Origin: Treponema sp.
GTDB lineage: Bacteria; Spirochaetota; Spirochaetia; Treponematales; Breznakiellaceae
Assembly (NCBI GenBank): GCA_031278025.1
Contig: JAITLF010000339.1
Location: 1-11,642, forward strand
Length of the DNA: 11,642 nt
Direction of reading: 5' to 3'
A model generated the notes under the pieces. The model searched no databases and was not told where the DNA came from. It saw nothing but the letters and a program-made list of their open reading frames with translations. A program made the position numbers and the translations under genes. Below are positions 1 through 6,973 of the stretch, in pieces (the first letter of the stretch is position 1; each line of letters begins with the position of its first letter).

Positions 1-65
1 TTTTCTCTCCACTGCTCCGGTAGTATCGCCGCCATATCTTCGAATGTATAGTTTTCTTCTCTCAT
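1..65 (-). CDS. Partial CDS, N-terminus only; possible transposase
   Basis: A minus-strand reading frame opens with ATG at 65-63 and runs off the left edge, giving 21 codons. The peptide begins MREENYTFEDMAAILPEQW. The stretch around AILPEQW with acidic and basic neighbours recalls the N-termini of IS4-type transposases common in treponemes, but this is from memory and very short. The spacing from the only purine-rich stretch (GAGG) to the ATG is short, so a second in-frame ATG about ten codons in is also possible. The stop of the broken lipoprotein frame lies only 4 nt upstream, which would fit an insertion into that gene. It could equally be an unrelated small protein; the remainder lies outside the window. 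Confidence 0.4.
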   Translation of the reverse strand, partial: MREENYTFEDMAAILPEQWRE

Positions 66-69
66 GCCC

Positions 70-380
70 TCAGTTTATCAGATGAGAACTGTTTTGCCAA
101 CTATTTAGGTAAACGCATATGGTAATCGCCCCGCTATCCTTCTCCACCACGACAAGCTGGATGAAGTTGCGGATACTCTCCCCGGCCGTCCCCTTTATCC
201 GGTTCGCACTGGGTCCGGTAAGGGCGCGGCCCTGGGTGCCCGCACCGATGACGACGTCAACGGTGAAGGAAGCTGGGGCATCCCCCGATTCCGGGGGAAT
301 CGGGGTGACAGAGTTAAAACATCCCTGGAGTAAAAACGCCAGGAACCCGATGGCAGGAAGCCCTCTCCGTTTTTACCCAA
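70..380 (-). pseudogene. Decayed or truncated lipoprotein gene
   Basis: Read on the minus strand, the frame ending at TGA 72-70 encodes a classical lipoprotein signal, RRGLPAIGFLAFLLQGC, with positive charges, a hydrophobic core and a lipobox cysteine. About 80 residues follow, including NFIQLVVVEKDSGAI, a pattern I associate with treponemal lipoprotein families that are normally much longer. No start codon exists in this frame: a TAA lies just before KRR. A TTG at 380-378 would give MGK in front of KRR only if the A5 run (370-374 on the plus strand) had one more A. No Shine-Dalgarno sequence precedes that TTG. I read it as a pseudogene with a 5' frameshift and a short 3' end, possibly cut by the neighbouring element. 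A sequencing indel is the main alternative. Confidence 0.5.
283..305. repeat. Perfect 10-bp inverted repeat inside the lipoprotein remnant
   Basis: CCCCGATTCC (283-292) and GGAATCGGGG (296-305) are exact reverse complements around a GGG loop. The hairpin lies in the coding part of the lipoprotein remnant just after the lipobox (residues PIPPESGDAP). It has no adjoining T-run on either strand, so it is not a typical intrinsic terminator. Confidence 0.6.
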
Positions 381-430
381 TTTCGGAAAAAAGCAATTAC
401 TTTCGGGGCGGAGCCCCGTAGCGGCTTGTG

Positions 431-459
431 TTGTAGATTTTTTCAACATGTTTTATACT
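431..459 (+). promoter_or_regulatory. Candidate promoter for the CNB-GGDEF gene
   Basis: A -10 box TATACT (454-459; 5 of 6 to consensus) is preceded after 17 nt by a weak -35 element TTGTAG (431-436). The first nucleotide of the ATG at 467 lies 8 nt after the end of the -10 box, so transcription would start at or one base before the start codon. Confidence 0.5.
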
Positions 460-466
460 CAATTTC

Positions 467-1417
467 ATGAATTTTTCTGCCCATGCGAATATTCTTTCGG
501 GAATCAAGTTTTTTGAAACCTGGGACGAACAATCACGAAAGGCCCTGGCCGAATTTTCTTCCCTGGAATATTTTCCCCCGGGGAGCGCCGTTTTCAGGAA
601 AGGCGAAGACAACGGCGCCTTTTTTATCGTGAATGATGGCGGGGTTGTGATAACCATGCCGACGGAAACCGGGCAGGAGCGGGAAGCGGCACGGTATGTT
701 GCCGGGGATTCTTTTGGGGAACTGGATATGCTGACGCGGAATGTGCGGAACGCCGACGCGCGGGCCGTTCTGCCCAGCGAGCTGATCAGGATCCCCTGCC
801 GCGGACGGTCGCCGGAAGACCTGCTGCGGGCCTATCCGGCTGCCGCGGCCCGGCTGTTCGATTCCTGTCTGCGGGTTATGGCCGGCAGGATACGCAGGGC
901 AGACGCGGTTATCCCGGAGGACGCGCGGTGGGTGGCTTATATGCGGAATCAGCTTTACCAGGATATGCTCACGGGCCTCTTTAACGCGGTCTTTCTCCGT
1001 GAGCAGCTTCCTTTGCTCCTGAAGGACAGGCCGGTGAGCCTGATGATGATAAAGCCGGATAATCTTAAGGAGATGAACGACCAATATGGCCGCGATGCAG
1101 GGGACGAGGCCATAATCCTTTTGACCGGGACCTTGAAGCGCCTGGCGGCGGAGCCGGCGATGGTCTGCCGGTATCAGGGAAGTACCTTTGCCGCCGTGTT
1201 TCCGGGCGTGGACAAGGATGCCGGCTGCGGCATTGCAGAGCATATCAAGGACATGGTGAACAACCTCGATCTCTCCACCATTACTAGTTCGGCCACGTTT
1301 CATCTGTCGGTCGGCATCGGAAACGTTGCGTATCCCCAAGACGCCGGGGATGCGGGGGAACTCATTGCCCTGGCGCACAGGATGCTTGCCACAAGCCAGA
1401 ACCAGGAGAAGGTGTAG
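467..1417 (+). CDS. Cyclic-nucleotide-binding domain protein with degenerate GGDEF domain
   Basis: The protein has 316 residues and no signal peptide or membrane segment, so it is probably cytoplasmic. Residues about 8-130 form a Crp/CAP-type CNB domain; the phosphate-binding cassette is visible as GDSFGEL (80-86) followed by RNADARA. Residues about 165-312 form a GGDEF fold, beginning DMLTGLFN. The catalytic loop reads QGSTF (237-241) instead of GGDEF, and the first metal-binding Asp of the usual DIDxFKxxND motif is Lys196, although ND and GD (212-213) remain. It is therefore unlikely to make c-di-GMP and more probably senses or transmits a nucleotide signal. ATG 467 is chosen because an in-frame stop (434) allows no earlier ATG. 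There is no Shine-Dalgarno sequence; a -10 box ends 7 nt upstream. It precedes the related CNB-GGDEF-DHH gene by 48 bp, probably in one operon. Confidence 0.85.
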   Translation: MNFSAHANILSGIKFFETWDEQSRKALAEFSSLEYFPPGSAVFRKGEDNGAFFIVNDGGVVITMPTETGQEREAARYVAGDSFGELDMLTRNVRNADARAVLPSELIRIPCRGRSPEDLLRAYPAAAARLFDSCLRVMAGRIRRADAVIPEDARWVAYMRNQLYQDMLTGLFNAVFLREQLPLLLKDRPVSLMMIKPDNLKEMNDQYGRDAGDEAIILLTGTLKRLAAEPAMVCRYQGSTFAAVFPGVDKDAGCGIAEHIKDMVNNLDLSTITSSATFHLSVGIGNVAYPQDAGDAGELIALAHRMLATSQNQEKV

Positions 1418-1452
1418 GATTTCCTGAAGCCATACATAATACCGTTATTGAG

Positions 1453-1460
1453 AGGGGAGA
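1453..1460 (+). promoter_or_regulatory. Ribosome binding site deciding start 1466
   Basis: AGGGGAGA lies 5 nt before ATG 1466. It overlaps the codons that would follow the in-frame TTG at 1448, so the ATG is the better start. Confidence 0.7.
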
Positions 1461-1465
1461 GCGCC

Positions 1466-3625
1466 ATGCGTGGCCTTACTGATACGCTTAAAGAAAATAT
1501 ACTTTTTACCGATTTGAGTGATGCGGAATTGGATACCCTGGCGGCGGAATTAACGGAGCTGCGCTGCCGGAAAGGCGATGTCATTTACCGGCGGGGCGGT
1601 GAAGGAAACGCTGTCTACGCCGTCCTTGAAGGGGCTGCCGGTACAACGGGGCTGGGCCCAAAGGGCGAAGCGTATCCGGCGGATGTTTTTCCGGCGGGCG
1701 CCTGCGCGGGGGGCCTGGACTTCCTGGACCGCAGTCCCCACGGCGCGTCCTGTATCGCCCTGGAGGACTGCCGGCTTGTTTCCCTAAGCCGGGATAACTT
1801 TGATTCCCTTATAAACCTGCACGGCGAAATCGCGGCGAAGATCATGTCCCGCATGGCGGGCGTAATTTCCGGACGGATAGCGGCGGCGGGGCTGATGGCT
1901 TCAGAACTGGCGCGCTGGGGGGAAGACGCCTGCAAACGGGCCATTGCCGACGACGTAACCGGCCTCTTTAACCTTCAGGTCTTTGACGAAATTTTTCCTG
2001 TTCGCATAGCACGGGCAAAGATCGAAGGGAAACCGCTTTCCCTTGTCATCGCCGCCCTCGATCATGGGCTTGCATCTGCCAAACACTCAGGCGGCGCCTT
2101 TCCCGCAGAGGCGCTGGCCGCATGTTCCGCCCTCTTCAAAAAAGTTTTTTTGAGCAATGATGTTCTATTCAGATTTGGGAGCGAAAGGTTCGCCTTCCTG
2201 CTGCCGGACACCAACGCGGGAACCGCGCTGAAGCTCTGCAACGCGATGGCGGGGAAAGTACGGTATATCACGTTTCCCGAACACCCGGATGCCGTCATCA
2301 CCCTCAGCATCGGCATAGCGTCCGCACCGGAACATGCCGAAACCGCGGAGGGCCTGAAAGACGCCGCGGATAAGGCGCAGGCCGCCGCGAAAGAAGCGGG
2401 CGGGGACCGGGCCATCATCGCCCGGAAACCGGCGGGACGGGCGGACAATCCCTACAAAACCGAGATACGCACCATTGCCGAGAAGCGGCGCATCAGCAAC
2501 CGGATCATCGGGGAGATCTTCGCCCGGGACTCGTTCCTGCTGCTGGGCCACAAAAACCCCGACGCCGACTGCAGCGCGTCGCTGGTCGCCTTCGCGCTCC
2601 TCCTTGACAAATTTGGCAAGGACGTAACCATCTTCCTGCCGGAACCGGTAATCGAGCAGTTAAGCTACCTTCTGGCAATATGCAAGTACAACAACATCGC
2701 GGTTGTCCGCAGCATGGATACGGATTTCAGGGGGAAGTTTTCTACCCTGGTAATTCTCGACACCCCCAACGCCGACATGCTTATGAAGAACGACAGCATT
2801 TCCGAACTGTTCGCGGATCCTTCAATCCGGAAAATCGAATTGGATCATCACCTGGGATCGAACTCCCGGTACACGGGGGACCGAGGATACTGCCTTATTT
2901 CCCAGGCTTCCAGCACCGGCGAATTGATAGGATACCTCTGCATGAAGATGGCGGCCCGGCTGCATGCAAAGGATCAGGACGGCATAACCGGCTTCTTCTC
3001 CAGGAATCTGGCCCTGGCGATTCTGACCGGCATTGTGGGGGATTCGCAGATGGGGCGGTTCCTTAAATCAAGCCGGGAACGCTGGTATTATCATATCTTC
3101 AGTTCTATTTTCGAGCACATGCTTGCGCAGACCACCAAGCTGGGCAGCAAGAATCTCGCTTCCATGCTGGATATTTACAACCTCATTCAAAACCTGTCGG
3201 ATCAGGAATCGGCGTGTTACAAAGAAATGACGCGGGACCTGCAGACGGCGCCTGCCGTTCACGCCGCCACCCTGGACAGGGAAAAAAGCGAAGAGCTGTT
3301 CAGGCGGTATGACAACGAGATAATCGTCAACGTATCAAAATACGCGGCGGATCGGCTTTCCGAAGACAGCGGCAAGATGGGATTGTCCGCCTATTACGAC
3401 GACCCTTCCCTGTCGGATTTCATCCAGTTCCGCCTGCGCAGGAGCACTTCCTTCACCGGTTTCGATCTGCGGACGGTCCTTACGGCGCTGAACATCACCA
3501 ACGGCGGGGGGCATCCCGGGGCCATCGGGTTTAGAATTCCCAAAAACGAAATCCCGGACTTGCACGGGTATACCGAAGAACTGCTTGCGCGGATAGGGCG
3601 CATGCTTGGCAGCGACCGGGAGTAG
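1466..3625 (+). CDS. CNB / degenerate GGDEF / DHH-DHHA1 phosphoesterase (GdpP-like)
   Basis: From ATG 1466 the protein has 719 residues. Residues about 8-125 resemble a CNB domain, though the cassette is eroded; about 160-315 form a GGDEF fold (DDVTGLFN at 162) whose signature is GSERF (238-242); about 350-715 are a DHH-DHHA1 phosphoesterase. DHH motifs are clear: HKNPDAD (362-368), LDTPN (431-435), the namesake DHH (460-462), GIVGDSQ (522-528) and GGGHPGA (680-686). This order parallels GdpP, which hydrolyses c-di-AMP through DHH-DHHA1 and also has a degenerate GGDEF, but here CNB replaces the membrane/PAS part. C-di-AMP hydrolysis is an inference; a pApA or nano-RNA phosphodiesterase is the alternative. 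The start is set by AGGGGAGA (1453-1460) 5 nt upstream; an in-frame TTG at 1448 would bury this site. Its N-terminal half appears paralogous to the preceding gene. Confidence 0.85.
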   Translation: MRGLTDTLKENILFTDLSDAELDTLAAELTELRCRKGDVIYRRGGEGNAVYAVLEGAAGTTGLGPKGEAYPADVFPAGACAGGLDFLDRSPHGASCIALEDCRLVSLSRDNFDSLINLHGEIAAKIMSRMAGVISGRIAAAGLMASELARWGEDACKRAIADDVTGLFNLQVFDEIFPVRIARAKIEGKPLSLVIAALDHGLASAKHSGGAFPAEALAACSALFKKVFLSNDVLFRFGSERFAFLLPDTNAGTALKLCNAMAGKVRYITFPEHPDAVITLSIGIASAPEHAETAEGLKDAADKAQAAAKEAGGDRAIIARKPAGRADNPYKTEIRTIAEKRRISNRIIGEIFARDSFLLLGHKNPDADCSASLVAFALLLDKFGKDVTIFLPEPVIEQLSYLLAICKYNNIAVVRSMDTDFRGKFSTLVILDTPNADMLMKNDSISELFADPSIRKIELDHHLGSNSRYTGDRGYCLISQASSTGELIGYLCMKMAARLHAKDQDGITGFFSRNLALAILTGIVGDSQMGRFLKSSRERWYYHIFSSIFEHMLAQTTKLGSKNLASMLDIYNLIQNLSDQESACYKEMTRDLQTAPAVHAATLDREKSEELFRRYDNEIIVNVSKYAADRLSEDSGKMGLSAYYDDPSLSDFIQFRLRRSTSFTGFDLRTVLTALNITNGGGHPGAIGFRIPKNEIPDLHGYTEELLARIGRMLGSDRE

Positions 3626-3645
3626 GGCCTAACCTTTCCCGCATT

Positions 3646-3694
3646 CTCCGGAGCCGCCGGAGGAGCCTCCGCCGCTGCCAGACCTGCCTTTTTT
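3646..3694 (+). terminator. Possible weak terminator after the DHH gene
   Basis: Two competing GC-rich hairpins follow the stop codon: CTCCGG (3646-3651) with CCGGAG (3657-3662), or CGGAGG (3658-3663) with CCTCCG (3666-3671). A run of six T occurs at 3689-3694, but 17 nt after the second stem, which is too far for a textbook intrinsic terminator. Confidence 0.3.
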
Positions 3695-3750
3695 GATCGC
3701 CTAAGCGCTCTTTACCGCCCGCAAACCTCTCCCTGCAACCCCTACACCCG

Positions 3751-3953
3751 CTTTTGCGCGCCGCAAAAACACTTTTGCGCGGCACAAAAACACTTTTGCG
3801 CGCCGGAAAAACACTTTTGCGCGCCGGAAAAACACTTTTGCGCGCCGGAAAAACACTTTTGCGCGCCGGAAAAACACTTTTGCGCGCCGCAAAAACATTT
3901 TTGCGCGCCGCAAAAACACTTTTGCGCGCCGGAAAAACACTTTTGCGCGCCCC
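3751..3953. repeat. Tandem array of a 21-bp unit, nine full copies plus a partial
   Basis: Full copies begin at 3751, 3772, 3793, 3814, 3835, 3856, 3877, 3898 and 3919, with a partial copy from 3940. Each unit holds a core such as TTTTGCGCGCCGGAAAAA followed by CAC. Copies 3, 4, 5, 6 and 9 have the CCGG version; copies 1, 7 and 8 have CCGC, making an exact 7-bp inverted repeat TTTTGCG / CGCAAAA around CGC; copy 2 is more diverged. The array lies between convergent genes. Because 21 is divisible by three and the unit has no stop in several frames, it creates long spurious frames on both strands. It is a minisatellite-like direct repeat; unlike CRISPR it has no unique spacers. Function is unknown. 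Confidence 0.9.
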
Positions 3954-4149
3954 AGGCCCTTGCCTGCCGCGTTGCCAAACTCAGGTTTCCTGATCGCAGA
4001 CCCGCTTCCCGAAGCGCAAGACCCGCGCCGCAACGGCGCGGGCGGGGAAGGCCTTTCATGGCCGCCGCCGCCCGTTGCCGGGGAGTACCGCCTGAAACCG
4101 CGCCGGACCCCCCGGACCGCTTAAAAAGCTCCCGCCCTGCCGCCGGCCA
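3954..4149. other. GC-rich convergent intergenic remainder with no gene seen
   Basis: Between the 21-bp array and the 3' end of the minus-strand HD-GYP gene I see no supported gene or RNA. The one clear structure is the hairpin at 4022-4042. The 3626-3750 segment on the other side of the array likewise holds only the hairpins described after the DHH gene. Confidence 0.6.
4022..4042. repeat. Perfect 9-bp GC hairpin, possible transcription stop
   Basis: CCCGCGCCG (4022-4030) and CGGCGCGGG (4034-4042) pair exactly around CAA. It lies about 110 bp beyond the stop of the minus-strand HD-GYP gene. On neither strand does a real T-run follow (minus strand continues TCTTGCGC), so a terminator role is only possible, not shown. 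Confidence 0.5.
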
Positions 4150-5379
4150 TCACCGCATCACTACCGGGGGCGGCGTGTCCCTGCCGGAATATTCCTCCAT
4201 CGCTTCGTCCAGGTCCTTAACAATCACGGCGTCCAGGCAGCCCTGATCCGCCATGCGGCGGAGGATTTCCATAGCGGCGGCATGATCCCGGCCGGGGTGG
4301 TAAGGCCGTTCCTCACTCACCGCCTGATATACGTCAAGGCAGGCGATAAGGCGGGAATTAAAGTCCAGTTCATCCGCCTTTTTCCCAAAGGGATACCCCG
4401 TTCCATTCAGCTTTTCGTGGTGGTTGGAAGCCCAGCCGCATATTTGCTCAAAGCCCTCAATATCCTTGAGCAATTCATGGGTGATATGGGCATGCTCGTG
4501 GATGGCGCGAAACTCTTCATCCGTCAGCCTTTCCGGTTTTTCCAGGATCATCACCGGCGTCGCGAGTTTGCCGATGTCGTGGAAGGCCGCGGCCAGATAT
4601 ACCTGGGTCCGCACGGTTGCGTTGTAGCCGTAATAGCCGCCCATAAGCCACGCTTTATTGGCGATCTGGGTGGAATGACGCTGGGTAAACACTGACTTAT
4701 AGTCGATGATCCGGGAGATAAGCCCGGCAAGGTTCATGATGGCCGCTTCCTGGATGTCCAGCGTCCAGGACGGGATAAACCGGCCGGCGGTTTCCATGAT
4801 GCGGTCGTCCTGCAGGGAGAGCAGCATCTCTTCGTCCAGGATGCTCACCATTGCATCGGCAGCGCTGCCGATATACTGCTGCCCAATGTTTCCGACAATG
4901 TACCGTTGTATTTCCGGAAGTCTTGCCGCCGGCAGCCGTTGCAAGTGGTTTGCCACATCGATGGAATCCGCTATATGGATGATCTCGGCCCCCAGGGGGT
5001 ATTGGCCGGCCTTTTTCCCGTAGGGGCCGCCGCCGTCCGCCCGTTCATGGTGGTACAGGACGAAATCTTTGGCATCCGCATGAAGCAGCAGGGCATCCGC
5101 ATTCTCCTGGCCGCGTGTACAATGCAACTTCATGGCGGGATCATTCATGCCCCCCTGGCGTTCCGAAAAGATATACTCCGTAAGGGCGCTGTCGTGAAGC
5201 AGGGCGCTGGCGGTAAGTCCCGGTATGACGGCATCGTCCATCCCCAAATACCGCCCCATGGCGGCGGAAAGGGATGCGATTCGCTTGCCGTGGTGGGTAC
5301 TGGCCCCTAAAAGCTCGCCTTCCACGATATCCAGCGCGGTGGCAATGGCCTTTATCAATTTATCCATTCTAACAGTCAT
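4150..5379 (-). CDS. Tandem HD-domain protein with C-terminal HD-GYP, c-di-GMP phosphodiesterase
   Basis: The product has 409 residues and no membrane segment. The C-terminal half (about 215-385) has all HD-GYP hallmarks: His235, His267-Asp268 in HDIGK, His295, HHEKLNGTGYP (320-330) and Asp349. HD-GYP proteins linearise c-di-GMP to pGpG or GMP using a two- or three-iron centre. The N-terminal half (about 25-145) is a second HD domain: HHGKRIA (29-35), LLHDSA (61-66) and HHERADGGGPYG (110-121), where the GYP triplet is altered to GPY; it may be an old duplication with altered or lost activity. ATG 5379 is preceded by AGGAG 10 nt upstream; the in-frame ATG at 5367 is a less likely alternative. 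It is convergent with the CNB-GGDEF-DHH gene and divergent from the M23 operon. No receiver domain is present, so its input is probably within the N-terminal HD half. Confidence 0.85.
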   Translation of the reverse strand: MTVRMDKLIKAIATALDIVEGELLGASTHHGKRIASLSAAMGRYLGMDDAVIPGLTASALLHDSALTEYIFSERQGGMNDPAMKLHCTRGQENADALLLHADAKDFVLYHHERADGGGPYGKKAGQYPLGAEIIHIADSIDVANHLQRLPAARLPEIQRYIVGNIGQQYIGSAADAMVSILDEEMLLSLQDDRIMETAGRFIPSWTLDIQEAAIMNLAGLISRIIDYKSVFTQRHSTQIANKAWLMGGYYGYNATVRTQVYLAAAFHDIGKLATPVMILEKPERLTDEEFRAIHEHAHITHELLKDIEGFEQICGWASNHHEKLNGTGYPFGKKADELDFNSRLIACLDVYQAVSEERPYHPGRDHAAAMEILRRMADQGCLDAVIVKDLDEAMEEYSGRDTPPPVVMR

Positions 5380-5848
5380 TGTGAAAAAACTCCTTTTTTT
5401 AACATACTCAAAATTTGACGTTTACCGGCAATAACTTTTCAAAAAACAACGCCAGCCGCCGGTTCCCTTTCGGGGGACGGGTCTGAGGGGCAGCGGCCTG
5501 CCGCTGCGCAGGGACGGCCTTGCTACGGGTGGTGTTGCAGCTGAACCGGCGTGTAAAGCCCGCAGAGCCGCCGCAAGGACCCGGTAAGGGCTGCGGGGCC
5601 CGGCCTGTTTTTTGATCGCTTTGGAGCCGGCCCTCCCCGTGCTTTCAAGCTTCATGGCGGGGATGATGAAATTGAGGGGATGGGGACCGGGGAGCGGCAG
5701 TCCGCGGCAAGGCGGCCCCGGAGGGCTTCCCCCGCCTGGCGGTCGCAGCCGACGCACTCCCTGACGGCGGCGCCGTTTCCGGTTTGTTGGGGACCGGCAA
5801 ATGGTCTGCCGTGATTTGGCCGGTTTTTCAATGCGCCAATGCGGGACG
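5380..5848. other. GC-rich gene-free divergent intergenic region
   Basis: About 470 bp between the divergent HD-GYP and M23 genes contain no reading frame I can support; open frames here are Pro/Arg/Gly-rich and lack a ribosome binding site or recognisable domain. A 7-bp hairpin, GCAGCGG (5490-5496) with CCGCTGC (5501-5507), is present. The sequence between about 5440 and 5580 has the look of a dispersed intergenic repeat (see findings). Leader and promoter of the HD-GYP gene must lie near 5395-5460, but I see no convincing boxes. Confidence 0.5.
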
Positions 5849-5877
5849 TTGACATTTTTTCATTTTAATCCTACACT
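5849..5877 (+). promoter_or_regulatory. Strong sigma-70-type promoter of the M23-bactofilin operon
   Basis: A consensus -35 TTGACA (5849-5854) is separated by the optimal 17 nt from a -10 TACACT (5872-5877; 4 of 6 to consensus). Transcription would begin near 5884, leaving a leader of about 33 nt before the TTG start at 5917. It marks an AT-rich transition out of the GC-rich region. Confidence 0.75.
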
Positions 5878-5901
5878 AAAATGTGTTAACCCCGATAATA
5901 A

Positions 5902-5909
5902 AGAAGAGG
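5902..5909 (+). promoter_or_regulatory. Ribosome binding site supporting a TTG start
   Basis: AGAAGAGG ends 7 nt before TTG 5917, an ideal distance, and no ATG is similarly placed. This is the reason for accepting the rare TTG start for the M23 peptidase. Confidence 0.75.
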
Positions 5910-5916
5910 TACATAC

Positions 5917-6963
5917 TTGGCATCGGTCCATGAATATAAACGCTTGGAAAATTTTGTCGTTTTGAAGGCAAAAAAAGCCTTCCTCGCTTTTATTAAAGGG
6001 ATAGTTTTATTTTTCAAAGCGCTGGCAAACGGGGTAACCCGGCGGTATACCATTGTTTTGGTCCCCCATTCGGAAAAAAAGGTCTATAACTTCCATGTTT
6101 CATTCCTTTCCTTTTGTACGATTCTTCTGATTTTTGGGGGTATAGTGGGCGCTTTTTTCTGGTACGGGGCGTCGTATAGCGGAACCCGGGGCGCGTTAGC
6201 CGCCAAGGACAACCGTTTAAAGAATACCCAGGCCAGCCTTGATGAGTTACGGGATGAGATTGCCCGGCTCCTCAGGCAGACTAAGGGATTTCAGGCTACT
6301 CTTTCGGGAACCCTTTCTTCTTTAGGTGTAGAACTTCCTTCTTCCGCCGCCGTTTCCGGGGACCTTTCTTCCTTCTTCGATATCCGGGAAACCGCCGATG
6401 GTTCCCTCCAGGAAATAGACGACATTCGTGGTCTGACGGAATACCTGGCTTCCGCAGTAGAACCGGTCAAGGAAATCGGTACCCTGCTGGCTTCTCAAAG
6501 CGCTCTGCTGACGGAAATTCCCAATATTTGGCCCATCAAGGGCGGCATAGGGCATATTTCCATGTACTTCGGTCAAAACGAGAATCCTTTTACCGGGCAG
6601 TATTACATACATAAGGGGATAGACCTTTCTACCTACCGGCAGGGGGACCCCATTGTCGCCACTGCGGATGGCCAGGTGGTTACCATGGAATACTCCCCTG
6701 ATTTTGGGAATTTCATCATCATCAAGCATAAACATGGGTTTTATACCCGGTATGCTCACATGCTTTCCTTCCGGGTTTCCAAAGGCCAGCGGGTTCAGCA
6801 AGGTGAGGTTATCGGATATATCGGCAATACCGGACTATCTACGGGTCCTCATTTACACTACGAAGTCCACATTGGTTCGGATGTGGTTGACCCGTATAAA
6901 TACCTCAATGTCCGTTCCGGGAGTTTAACCGGAAGCAATGGAAACGCCCGAACCGGACGTTAA
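5917..6963 (+). CDS. Membrane-anchored M23 family peptidase (LytM-type)
   Basis: The 348-residue protein has a basic N-terminus, one strong membrane segment at about 61-83, a short coiled-coil stretch at about 95-122 and a C-terminal M23 (lysostaphin/LytM) domain at about 205-330. Zinc ligands are visible: His232 and Asp236 in HKGID, and His314 in HLHYEV (His312 also active-site); His281 in YAHM completes the site. With no lost residues, it should be an active endopeptidase cutting peptidoglycan cross-links in the periplasm, while its roughly 60 N-terminal residues face the cytoplasm. It starts with TTG at 5917, supported by its ribosome binding site and the upstream promoter. The bactofilin gene begins 10 bp after its stop; M23-bactofilin pairs in other bacteria control cell shape by placing wall hydrolysis, and the same role is inferred here. 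Confidence 0.92.
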   Translation: MASVHEYKRLENFVVLKAKKAFLAFIKGIVLFFKALANGVTRRYTIVLVPHSEKKVYNFHVSFLSFCTILLIFGGIVGAFFWYGASYSGTRGALAAKDNRLKNTQASLDELRDEIARLLRQTKGFQATLSGTLSSLGVELPSSAAVSGDLSSFFDIRETADGSLQEIDDIRGLTEYLASAVEPVKEIGTLLASQSALLTEIPNIWPIKGGIGHISMYFGQNENPFTGQYYIHKGIDLSTYRQGDPIVATADGQVVTMEYSPDFGNFIIIKHKHGFYTRYAHMLSFRVSKGQRVQQGEVIGYIGNTGLSTGPHLHYEVHIGSDVVDPYKYLNVRSGSLTGSNGNARTGR

Positions 6964-6973
6964 ATGAGAAGCT

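Noticed and set aside
119..421. 100-codon plus-strand frame at the left end
   Set aside because: It has no ribosome binding site or domain, and the opposite strand carries a recognisable lipoprotein signal over the same bases.
1100..1200. Active diguanylate cyclase in the 467-1417 gene
   Set aside because: The signature is QGSTF instead of GGDEF, and the first metal-binding aspartate is replaced by Lys196.
533..1378. 281-codon open frame on the minus strand within the CNB-GGDEF gene
   Set aside because: It is the antisense shadow of a gene with clear domains, has no recognisable motif and has an implausible Pro/Arg/His-rich composition.
1448..1465. TTG start giving an extra six residues for the DHH protein
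   Set aside because: The ribosome binding site for ATG 1466 overlaps these codons, and nothing suitable precedes the TTG.
3751..3953. CRISPR array
   Set aside because: The 21-bp units are directly contiguous with no unique spacers, and no cas gene is nearby.
3742..4059. Long repetitive reading frames on both strands through the 21-bp array (peptides with LLRAGKT or SGAQKCF repeats)
   Set aside because: They arise because the unit is a multiple of three without stops. None has a ribosome binding site or non-repeat domain, and frames on both strands are equally open.
5422..5757. 111-codon minus-strand frame in the divergent intergenic region
   Set aside because: It is Pro/Arg/Gly-rich, lacks a ribosome binding site and resembles a translated intergenic repeat rather than a protein.
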